From contig NC_085137.1 of NCBI RefSeq assembly GCF_035046485.1, forward strand, positions 340,494,505 to 340,558,504: DNA of 64,000 nt, in the 5' to 3' direction. Below, piece after piece: positions 55,173 to 64,000 of the stretch (the first letter of the stretch is position 1; every line of letters begins with the position of its first letter). The notes under the pieces were generated by a model. It ran no database searches and had not been told where the DNA came from. It was given only the letters and a program-made list of their open reading frames with translations. The DNA comes from Aedes albopictus (Eukaryota; Arthropoda; Insecta; Diptera; Culicidae). Made by a program: the position numbers and the translations under genes.

Positions 55173-58100
55173 ATGACGTCCAAGTTGAACGGCGTCGACG
55201 AGGCAATTGGCATGTAAGTTGAACGAAATTGGGCGGAAGACATTTTTCTGTACGTAATTAACGCTTTCATCTTTCGCAGGACACCGAAAGTGGTGGGTCC
55301 CCGAGTGGGATGCTGTTTTAGGATAGTTAAATTCATTAACGTCTACTGGCGGGCGTTGGTAGTATTTTTGGCTCCCTTCGTGGCGGCGGGAGTTTTCACG
55401 ATAGACACAACACCTGCCTACCGATGTATGTACGTAGTGCTGATCATGACGATGTACTGGGTTACGGAGGCGATCCCTCTGCCGGTGACATCGATGCTGC
55501 CGATGGTGCTGTTCCCCATTCTGGGAGTGCTGGATACCGACCGGACCTGTATGATGTACATGCGGGAGACCATGCTGATGTTCATTGGCGGTATCATCAT
55601 TGCCCTGGCCGTGGAGTATTGTAATCTGCACAAACGGGTGGCACTGAAGGTTATTTCGCTGATTGGATGCAGTCAGCGGAGGTTGAACTTCGGTTTGATT
55701 ACGGTGACAATGTTCGTGTCCATGTGGATTTCGAACACGGCAGCCGTTGCGATGATGTGTCCAATCATGCAGGCCGTGTTGGAGGAACTGGAATCGGTAA
55801 GTGAAATAGTGGTGTATGATAAGACTGTATTTTTATTTCCAGTCTCCAGTGTAACATAATATTCAGGGACCTGACAAAATCTTACAAAAGGTTGCTAACA
55901 CAGCGCAACATTTTTTTGTCTCAAGAGCAAACTTACACTACCCGTCATAAGTACGGACTCACGAAAAGTATTGCAACAATATTGCATCACCGTGACTCAC
56001 CTCGATATCTTTAAAACCAGAACACCTATAAAATGCCGTCTTCAGAAGAGTTGTTGCTTTTGATCTTCTGAGTAACTTTCCTGAAGACAGCATCTTTGTA
56101 AGCCCTCAGGTTTTGGAGATGTCGAGGTGAGTCAGGGTGATGCAATATTGTTGCAATACTTTTTGTGAGTCCGTACTTATGACGAGTAGTGTATGTGTCT
56201 CTGACAGATTTTGGGCCGCTGAATCCGAATCTGGGCTCAGATTTGCTCCAGCACGTCAGAATTTTGAGATATACCTCACGCTGATAATTGTTACCATATC
56301 GGATTTAGTGCTCATTAAGGTGATACGGAACGACGTGTTATGTATCATATCTTCCCTCTCTTTCTGACAATTTGCCTAGCGATTTTGAAGATGCTAATCT
56401 CGATTTCTATGGCACAGAAGAAGCTGAAAAACAATCAGCATATGCACTGCAAATGAGCATACACAATGATAAGGTTTTGTTCCATAATATTAAGTAGAAT
56501 CTGAGATTACCATCTTAGTAGCAGCAGAGCAGTGGCGGATATTTCCTCGACCGTCCCTTTTCGTCCTTAAGGCATTCCAGGGAGTTTCATGAAGATTCAA
56601 GAGCGTATCAGTGCTTTTCATTTGTAATTTAGAACATTTTAAAAGGTTTTAGAGGGGTTTCAGGGAATATCAGAGACGTATCAGTGAGCTCCAAAGGATT
56701 CACAGGGCGTTCAAGGCATCACATCAAGTTTAGTGGTGCGAACCTGGTGGGACATAATATTGGGTAATTTAGATTGAATTGTTGATTTTGGTGAGTTTTT
56801 GAGACGTCACAGGTGCGTTTTTGGGACTTTCGGAGGGTCTCAGGTGTGTTACATGGGGTCCGTGGAGGTTTTTGGGGGATTTCGGAGCCATTTTAGGACG
56901 CTTCAGATGATTTTCAGAGACTCTTTCACAAAAACCCTTGCAATCTGTTGCAACGCTCCTAAACCTTCATAATCCCATTAAAATGCCTTTGAAACCCCTT
57001 TCATTTGAAAGTGCTTCTGAAACCCCTTGATACGGACCTAATCTGAAATGCATCGAAACGCCCCTGAAATTTTCCTTAATTCCATTAAAACATCCTTGAA
57101 ATCAACATAATCAATTTGAAATGCCCTCGAAACCCCTTGGAAGACCTTTCAAAAGCACCCTGAAGCCCCTAAAACATTCCTGAAACTCCCTAAAACTCTC
57201 TCAAATGTGTTGGACTGCCCGGAAACCCCTTTAAAGGCTTCTATGATCCCCTCTGAATCGAACTTAAATCCCTTTGAAACATCCCCTGAAACACCCCTAA
57301 AATTCTCGTAATCGCAATGAAACGCTATCAAGATCTACCCTTAAAAGGTTCTTGAAATTCTCTAAAACAACCCCTGTAATGCCCCTGAAGCCCTTTGGAA
57401 CCCCCTTGTTTTATACTCTCTAGAAACTGCCAGGAAAACCCCTTGGCTCCATATCAAATGCTGAAGAGCAAGATCTGTACTGGCAAGCTAGAGTCGCTCA
57501 ATAAAGCCCTGACTTAATTTAAATTATTTCTTGCGATGCCATTTTAAATGTTTCCCAATAGTATCAAAAAAGGCTCCAGTGTACCATTAAACTTCTTTAA
57601 AATCAGTTGAGTACTGACGTAGATATGGTTGAAAAAAGGAAATTGCTATTTGAGAATCTTGTGAAAACATCTCGGCTTTCAGTCAAAGAAAAGCGTTGAT
57701 TTTCTTATCTCATCGCCAACGTTTCGATCCAGATGTTGGGATCTTCTTCAGGGCTCGAAATTAATCAATTTTGTCTAATCCCGTGTACATCTCACGGTTG
57801 ATTGTCGCGTTTTGAATTTGCACTGCACAAGTCTCGTTTACTGCCAGCACCCTCAAAGGTAGCGGGTGGGTGGTACAAAATGGAAGGTCTACACCAGGAG
57901 GATCCACGACACTTTCCAACACTGCCAGAGCTAACAGCTGATCGAACAATAATGCTAAGATCAAGAGGTATTAGGCGAAAAAGTGCAGGTAACAGCGGAG
58001 GCTATTCTCCAGGTTTTTTACCTGGAAGAGATCACCGACGCAGAAGAGCTCGTAACCACAGCAGTGCGAGGCAGATGCACCAAGTGTATCGATCCGCCTG

Positions 58101-61100
58101 CGAAAGAGTCCGGCAGGCCCGCAGATTACCACGATCGAGCTCCTCGTAGGGGAGGTGAACAAGACGACTTCAGTCGGCAGGATCAAAGTAGGCTGGTCAG
58201 TGTGCCCACTCAGCATGGCGGACACAAGTCCTGGGCATGTAAAGGCCTCGACAGAAGCAACCTCTGTAGGAAGTGCGGAGTGCAAGCCCACATCGCCAGG
58301 GAGTGCAACTAACTAACCGACGATAATGTAGGTTACACAACTTAACCTGAACCACTGTGAAGCCACACAATAGTTGCTGCGGCAGTCAGTCTCGGAGTCA
58401 AGTACAGACAGTAGTAACAGGAGCTGGGTAGCGGATAAGACCAAGCTAGCGGCGATCTGTACAACCGGTCGTTTTCCGGTCCAGGAAATAATTTCCACGT
58501 CGTACGAGGGCTTCGCAATGGCGAAGATCAACGGCGTGTACTACTGCAGTTGTTATGCTCCCCCAGGTGAACGATAGACCTGTTCTCGTCTATGCTGGGT
58601 TCGCTATCAAGCGCAATAGTGGGATTAAGTCCCGTGGTCATCGGTGCAGACTTCAACGCCTGGGCGATTAAGTGAGAGGGCGACTTGACTAACGCAAGAG
58701 GCTGGACTTTACTCGAAGCTATCGTAAGACTGCACGTGGATGTCACGAACGTAGGCGACAGTAGGAACGATGCAGAGTTCATCATTTATGTGACCTTCTG
58801 GAACCCGTGTCTAAACCCTAGCTCGGACTGGAGGGTCGACGATGGATACACGCACAGTGACCATCTGGCGATTCGATACAGGGTGGAACACGGAGGTCAG
58901 AAATCCCCGATGACGGCTGAATGTCATCGTTCGTCATAGAGGATGGCTGACCTCACGCTTTGATAAGCCGAGATTTGTGAAGCGATTGCTTATGGAGGGT
59001 AACATCGATGATCTAGTCGGAACCCTAAGCCGTGTATGCGACGCCGCAATACCAAGACGATCCCTACCCATAAATAGACGCAAACCGGTACACTGGTGGT
59101 GTCCAGAAATCGCAGAACTCCGGGCATTCTGCCCAAGAGCTAAGCCAAGACGACCCCATAGGGTCGACCCATAGGGTGATGCCTACAGAGTAGTCATGGC
59201 TAAAACAAAGGGCGCCTCAGCACCCCCAGAACACTTCTCCGAGATGCGGAAAAAGATCGTGGAAACGCTGTTCCTACGCCACGATACAAGACTATGGGCT
59301 CCGTCCCCTATGGCCAAACCGGCCATAGCGAAGTCGCCCCGGTAACGAACGACGAACTCATTGCAATAGAGAAGTCACTTAAGATGAACAAGGCTCCGGG
59401 TTCGAACGGTGGCCATAAAGACGGCCATCAAGGCTAACCCTGACATGTTCAGAATGGCTATACAGATGTGTCTAGACAGAGGAGAATTTCCGGTGAGGTG
59501 GGAAAGGCAAAGATTGGTTCTACTGCCCAAACCCGGGAAGCCACTTGGTGAACCGTCAGCATACATACCTTCTGGAAACCACCGGGAAACTGCTGGAATG
59601 GATTATTCTGTCGAGGCTGATGGTCTATACCGAGAAACCCCTTGACTCTGGCCTCTCGGATAACCAGTTCGGCTTCCGGATGGGGCGATCGACGGTGGAT
59701 GCTTACTTACTTTACCGATCAGGCTAAGGCTGGGGTGGCATCTACTGTACATAGTAGCCGTCTCCATCCACTCGGTCCATGACTGTTTATCTCCAGTTCC
59801 GCACTCTGCGTAGGACCGACGTGACCCGCCCACCGTAGCCTTCCGATTTTCGCGGTATGGACGATGGTTGGTTCTCTCAGCAGCTGTTGCAGCTCGTGGT
59901 TCATTCGCCTTCTCCAAGTCTCGTCTTCCATCTGCACTCCGCCGTAGATGGTACGCAACACCTTCCGTTCGAAATCTCCAAGGGCGCGTTGGTCCTCTGC
60001 ACGTAGGGTCCATGTTTCGTGCCCATAGAGGACAACCGGTCTAATTAGCGATTTGTAGATGGTTAACTTTGTTTTGTTACGGCGAACTTTATTCGATCGT
60101 AGAGTTCTGCGGAGCCCAAAGTAAGAACGATTTCCTGCCACAATGCGCCTCTGAATTTCTCTGCTGGTGTCGTTGTCGGCGGTCACCAGTGAGCTCAAGT
60201 ACACGAATTCTTCAACCGCCTCGATTTCATCACCGTCGATATAAATTCGGGGTGGCGGGCGCGCTGATTCCTCCCTGGAGCCCTTTGCCATCATGTACTT
60301 TGTCTTCGACATATTAATGACTAATCCGATTCGTCTGGCTTCACTCTTTAGTCGGATGTACGTTTCCGCCATCGTCTCAAATTTACGAGCAATAATATCA
60401 ATATCATCAGCAAAACCAAGCAGCTGAACGGACTTCGTGGTAATCGTTCCACTCGTGTTTATCCCCGCTCTCCTAATTACACCCTCTAAAGCAAGCACGA
60501 AAGACCATCACCTTGCCGTAACCCTCTGCGAGATTCGAAGGGACTCGAGAGTGTCCCTGATACTCGAACTACGCACATCACTCGATCCATCGTCGCCTTG
60601 ATCAATCGTATCAGTTTATCCGGGTATCCGTATTCGTGCATAATCTGCCATAGCTGTTCTCGATCGATTGTATCATACGCCGATTTGAAATCGATGAACA
60701 AGCGATGTGTGGACACGTTGTATTCGCGGCATTTTTGCAACACCTGGCGGATGGCGAACATCTGGTCCGTTGTAGCGCGTATCTTGTAGGCAGCGCTCAG
60801 TAGTGTGATCGCGCGGTAGTTCCCGCAATCCAACTTGTCGCCTTTTTTGTAGATGGGACACACGATACCTTCCATCCATTCCTCCGGTAATACTCCCTCC
60901 TCCCAAATCTTGGTAATGACCCAGTGTAGTGCTCTCACCAGTGCTTCTCCACCGTATTTTAGAAGCTCGCTTGGCAGTTCATCTGCTCCAGCGGCTTTGT
61001 TGTTTTTCAACCGGCCAACCTCCTCCTCAATCTCTTGCAGGTCAGGGGCCGGAAGTCTTCCGTCCTGTGCACATACTCCTAGATCTGTTACCATGCCACC

Positions 61101-63914
61101 TTCGGTACTTGCAACGTCGCCATTGAGGTGCTCATCGTAAAGCTGCCGCCACCTCTCGACCACCTCACGCTCGCTCGTGAGAATATTCCCGTGATTATCT
61201 CGGCACATGTCGGCTTGTGGCACAAAGCCTCTGCGCAAGCGGTTCAGCTTCTCGTGTGTCCTTAGCGCGGTACAGCTCTTCCATCGCTTCGCGATCTCGT
61301 TCTTCCTGCTGGAGCTTCTTCATCCGGAAGACTGAGTTCTGCCTGTTCCGCACCTGTTTGTAACGTGCCTCATTCGCTCTCGTACGGTGTTGCAGCATAC
61401 TCGCCCATGCTGCATTCTTCTTGTTTTTCAACTGTTCACATTCGCCGTCGTACCAGTCGTTTCTGTGATTCGGAGTCGCGAAGCCTTGTGCTGTAGCCGA
61501 GGTATTACCTGTGGCGGCTCGGATGTCCCTCCAGCCATCTTCAAGTGTAGCTGCGCCAAGCTGCTCTTCTGTTGGTAGGGCCACTGCTAACTGCTGCGCG
61601 TAGTCTTGAGCCACTTCTACGTTACGCAGCTGCTCGATGTTGAGTCGCGGCGTTCGACTTCGACGCGTGGTGATAACTGTCGAAAGTTTTGAGTGCATGC
61701 ATACAGCGACTAAGGATTGTATCGAGTTGTATTTTCTCTTATGTTATTCGCAATGGGGATTTTTACGGGTGGCTTATTGGGCCTACGCCAACACTCCTGT
61801 CTCGCCGGAGGGCCATCGCGCCAATTCTGTTTAACGTCCCAACCAACACAAGGACGCCCACGCTGATGGGGCTACCACCTTGGATCTAGCTGGGCGTGGT
61901 GCAGCGTTTCTTCCTCAGCCGCTGGATGCCAGAACAGACGGTGTTTGAGCCGCACCTCCTTGGTGAACCAACGGTCGAATCGTACCTCCTCAATCTAGCT
62001 GAAGTCAGAAGGACAACAGTGCCCAGGCTGCACTACCAGCTAAGCACACAACTATTAGCTGGCGGTCTTTGTGATCGCTTGACCCGTGGAAGCATGAGGT
62101 ACGAACTTGTGAGGACTAGAGCTATGTTGGACGCTCTCCTTAGCGACTCACCGTTTTGCAGCCCCGACGTTGGATGCTATTATGGCTGTAACCGAAACGC
62201 CTGAGAGCCAAAAGAAGTGAACAGGAATCCCCTATTGCCCAATCGTCACGCTGGACGTAAAGAATGCATTCAACAGCTTCAGCTGGGCTGCTATCGAGTG
62301 CGCCATATACCACGTAGGAGTACCGGTTAGCCTATGCCGGATACTGGAGAGCTACTTCCAGAATAGGGTGTTAATCTATGACACCGAGGAAGGCGAGAGG
62401 AGCTACAACAACACAGCGGGGTACCTCAGGGGTTCATCCTGGGCCCAGTACTATGGAACGCGGCGTATGATTGCGTATTGAGGCTCAAACTTCCACTGGG
62501 CGTAAAACTGGTCGGCTTTGCCAATGATATTACCCTCGTGTAACTGACAGTAATGCATGCAATTGGCATAGTGGAGGACTGGATGAGGTCGGGGTATCTT
62601 ACGCTGGCCAGCGCATACCGCACGGTCGTAACGGGGTATGTGTGTTAGCGGGCATGGTGCCCGTGGCGCTAGTGGTGGCAGAGGATGAAGAGTGCTTCGA
62701 TCGACGCGGCATAAAAGGAGCGAGGCGGATCGCCAGAACATCGTCTATATTAAAGTGGCAGAAGGAATAAGATTCCTCCATCAAGGGTAGATGGACTGTA
62801 TGAGTAGGTCCCATGGCGAGATGAATTATCACTTAAGACAATTTTTGTCGGGCTCCCCCTTCCCATCCGGGAGATTGAGTCCAACAGTATTAGTCAGGAT
62901 TCAAGCCTCCAGGGCAGAGAGAACAACTTAAGGCGGTAGCTGGTGGAACGCTTACCAATCGAGAGTACTCATGTACGCCCCTCCTCCCCTACTCGAAGTT
63001 ATCCCTAACGGCGTACATAACCCGAAGAATCACCACTTGGGTATCTGATTAACAGATTTTCCGATTCTATAAAAAAAGGTTATTAAAACCAGCATTAAAC
63101 TAAAATTAAAAAATATTAAGTTTTATGACCTCTATAACATTAATTATTCAAATGTTACTGAGGTGTTAGCCTAATGATCTTATTTGCTACATGAAATAAA
63201 TATTTACAAAGGAAAAATAATATTAATCTTCTCTCAACAGCAAGGATTATGCCAAATGTATGAACGACCAAAGAAGACCAGCGAAGAGGAAGGCATGCTT
63301 GGCAACGAAAAGCAATCTGATGAGTAAGTCGAACAGCATAAAAGCTTCTGAAGTTTTCACAAGCACATAATCGAATCCCATTTAATCATTTTCCCAGACC
63401 CCTTAAGCCATCGAAAACGACCATCTGTTACTTCGTTGGAGCCGCCTACGCCTCCACTCTGGGTGGCTGCGGAACCATCGTCGGATCGGGCACTAATCTC
63501 ACCTTCAAGGGTATCTACGAGGGCCGGTTCCCCAATGCACCCGGAATCGATTTCCCCAAGTTCATGTTCTACAACGTTCCCGGAATGTTGATCTACACCT
63601 TCCTGACGTGGGCCTACCTGCAGTGGCTGTACATGGGCATGTTCAGGTAAGTCGCAGTATAAACGTCTTAAACTTCAATAAATGACATCTTTCATATGCT
63701 TTGGAACAGACCAAACAGCCCCGAAGCCAAGGCCGCCGAGATCGGAAAGGAGGGTGAAGCCGTCGCCCGCCGTGTCATCGAGACCCGCTACAAGGAACTG
63801 GGACCCATGTCCTCGCACGAGAAGAGCGTTGCCTTCCTGTTCGTGGTTGCCGTTGCGTTGTTCTTCATGCGTGAACCGGGATTCATCACCGGTTGGGCTG
63901 ACTTGCTGCCGGGG
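55173..63914 (+). CDS. Indy: SLC13-family dicarboxylate/citrate cotransporter, exons 1-5, 3' part beyond window
   Basis: Multi-pass plasma-membrane carrier of the SLC13 family (insect I'm Not Dead Yet type), which moves citrate and other Krebs-cycle intermediates. Coding exons: 55173-55213, 55280-55796, 63241-63323, 63398-63646 and 63710 to about 63914. All have GT-AG borders and compatible phases (2, 0, 2, 2). They encode about 365 residues; family members are near 570. Seen: a first membrane segment at about 39-57, the family motif [15 protein letters not shown] at 74-88, the S-N-T motif (165-167) in a [17 protein letters not shown] helix, and [12 protein letters not shown] (about 238-248), the counterpart of the substrate/cation-site loop. 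The last donor is uncertain: GTGTTA (exon ending 63914) or GTTAGT (ending 63916). Human NaCT depends on sodium whereas Drosophila INDY is reported as sodium-independent, so ion coupling here is not assigned. Confidence 0.93.
55919..56285 (+). repeat. Dispersed repeat interrupted by a MITE
   Basis: Outer parts 55919-55935 and 56192-56285 together match the inverse of 403-515. It lies at the start of the large SLC13 intron. Confidence 0.7.
55936..56191. repeat. 256-bp palindromic MITE, TA duplication
   Basis: CACTACCCGTCATAAGTACG at the left, inverse CACTACTCGTCATAAGTACG at the right, continuing through GACTCAC, TATTGCAACAATATTGCATC and CTCACCTCGA. TA at 55934-55935 and 56192-56193. The uninterrupted site at 403-515 confirms a single TA before insertion. 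Confidence 0.92.
56321..56572 (+). repeat. Conserved ~250-bp module, copy 2, next to an array
   Basis: Match of 41128-41364 in opposite orientation. Starts TGATACGG, ends CGTCCTTAAGG, and the degenerate array begins immediately at 56573. Intronic position. Confidence 0.8.
56573..57440. repeat. Degenerate GGGTTTCAGGGA array with a polarity switch, copy 2
   Basis: 56573-56925 repeats G-rich variants (CAGGGAGTTTCATG, GAGGGGTTTCAGGGA). From about 56930 to 57440 the strand flips to TGAAACCCCTT variants. Same family and same head-to-head organisation as 16920-17725. Confidence 0.75.
57441..57830. other. Intronic sequence, nothing recognised
   Basis: AT-rich stretch between the array and an R1-like retrotransposon. 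CCAACGTTTCGATCCAGATG near 57716 may belong to a further repeat. Confidence 0.3.
57838..59734 (+). pseudogene. R1-like non-LTR retrotransposon, 5' two-thirds, in SLC13 intron
   Basis: Frame-broken but ordered. End of Gag at 57983-58312 ([14 protein letters not shown] in one frame; [19 protein letters not shown], a CCHC zinc knuckle, in another). Endonuclease at 58374-58940 ([52 protein letters not shown], with the conserved SDH). Start of reverse transcriptase at 59080-59734 (MNKAPGS-like, [36 protein letters not shown]). Cut at about 59735 by an RTE-like insertion and continued from about 62155. Related to the copy at 5060-8860. Confidence 0.7.
59735..61700 (-). pseudogene. RTE-like retrotransposon inserted antisense into the R1-like copy
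   Basis: Three minus-strand blocks in order. 61698-61195: endonuclease-RT linker ([40 protein letters not shown]). 61238-60486: RT fingers and palm ([52 protein letters not shown] with catalytic Asp, [12 protein letters not shown]). 60498-59719: GFADDIDII catalytic Asp pair, [48 protein letters not shown] frameshift near 61215 and a small deletion with stop at about 60490 (the expected LLFNIALEG is shortened) break the ORF. The endonuclease is missing: 5' truncated. Confidence 0.8.
61715..62150. other. Unidentified segment between RTE-like and R1-like sequence
   Basis: Moderately GC-rich, with a 102-codon open frame at 61896-62204 ([20 protein letters not shown] region) that I do not recognise. 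R1-like homology resumes only near 62155, so this is a further insertion or an unaligned part of one of the two retrotransposons. Confidence 0.35.
62155..63030 (+). pseudogene. R1-like retrotransposon, 3' part
   Basis: Continues the copy interrupted at 59735: [20 protein letters not shown] (catalytic Asp), [32 protein letters not shown], then a frameshift in the VPQGSILGP region, [17 protein letters not shown] (FADD changed to FAND), and the 3' UTR shared with 7486-7725 and 8695-8860. Inactive. Confidence 0.7.
63241..63914 (+). CDS. Indy: SLC13 transporter, exons 3-5 (residues 187-365)
   Basis: Exon 3 (63241-63323) codes the hydrophilic cytoplasmic loop [18 protein letters not shown], which fits the long variable loop after the S-N-T helix in this family. 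Exon 4 (63398-63646) begins [17 protein letters not shown] and holds the second conserved loop and two hydrophobic segments. Exon 5 (63710 onwards) has a charged stretch ([20 protein letters not shown]), then [20 protein letters not shown], and breaks off after GWADLLPG. Introns 63324-63397 and 63647-63709 are 74 and 63 bp, typical short mosquito introns, in contrast to the 7.4 kb intron before exon 3. Confidence 0.93.
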
Positions 63915-64000
63915 GTGTTAGTATCGATTAGTGCTGCTTTTTGCTGGCGTAATAATTAGAACAGATGTATTAATTGGTCTTTTTTTTTGTATTTTAGTAA

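Noticed and set aside
1..64000. CRISPR array, bacterial operon or prophage
   Set aside because: No evenly spaced identical repeats with spacers, no ribosome-binding sites or compact gene strings; introns and SINEs mark the DNA as animal.
1..64000. Endogenous viral element
   Set aside because: All polymerase-like sequences carry non-LTR retrotransposon motifs; no viral protein signature was recognised.

Overview
This window looks like nuclear DNA of an Aedes-type (culicine) mosquito. It is AT-rich and packed with mobile elements. It carries several copies of a tRNA-derived SINE that I take to be Feilai, a family known from Aedes. Its two genuine host genes are split by consensus GT-AG introns and encode insect proteins. 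The assignment rests on my recognition of families; no search was run.

Two host genes are supported. (1) A complete, very short gene on the minus strand (3811-4122) encodes the SIFamide neuropeptide precursor in two exons. It has a signal peptide, the 12-residue amidated peptide GYRKPPFNGSIF, a GKR processing site and a C-terminal two-cysteine tail, with a TATA box and initiator upstream. (2) The first five coding exons of a plus-strand SLC13 (Indy-type) dicarboxylate/citrate cotransporter lie at 55173-55796 and 63241-63914. They encode about 365 residues, and the gene runs off the right edge. Its third intron piece, 55797-63240, is about 7.4 kb and almost entirely transposon debris.

The rest is an accretion of transposons, region by region. 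1-3.4 kb: palindromic MITEs and dispersed repeats. 5.0-8.9 kb: an R1-like retrotransposon copy broken by two DNA elements. 9.2-11 kb: two long palindromic MITEs. 11.3-16.7 kb: a 5.4 kb TA-flanked element that contains a 2 kb element carrying CR1-type ORF1 debris, plus another element carrying a SINE. 16.9-19.3 kb: a degenerate array, then a dead mariner-like element with a MITE in its transposase. 22.6-24.4 kb: two RTE-like fragments head to head. 25.0-27.2 kb: a CR1/Jockey-type element with a long intact reverse transcriptase ORF. 27.3-35.5 kb: GC-rich possible LTR or promoter sequence, two 0.9 kb MITEs and unassigned DNA. 35.5-37 kb: RTE-like fragments. 38.9-42.9 kb: a MITE and a 3.2 kb degenerate array with 24-bp periodicity. 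43-51 kb: MITEs, SINEs and a roughly 126-bp tandem repeat. 51.6-54.5 kb: RTE-like ruins with a TTAA MITE, a SINE and a further MITE. 54.9-64 kb: the SLC13 gene.

The two host genes show no functional link. The most interesting non-genic structure is a conserved ~240-250 bp module found twice (41128-41364 and 56321-56572), each time abutting a degenerate tandem array on the same side. This suggests one mobile unit that carries its own satellite. Several insertions can be read as clean before/after pairs because an empty site or the interrupted unit is also visible in this window.
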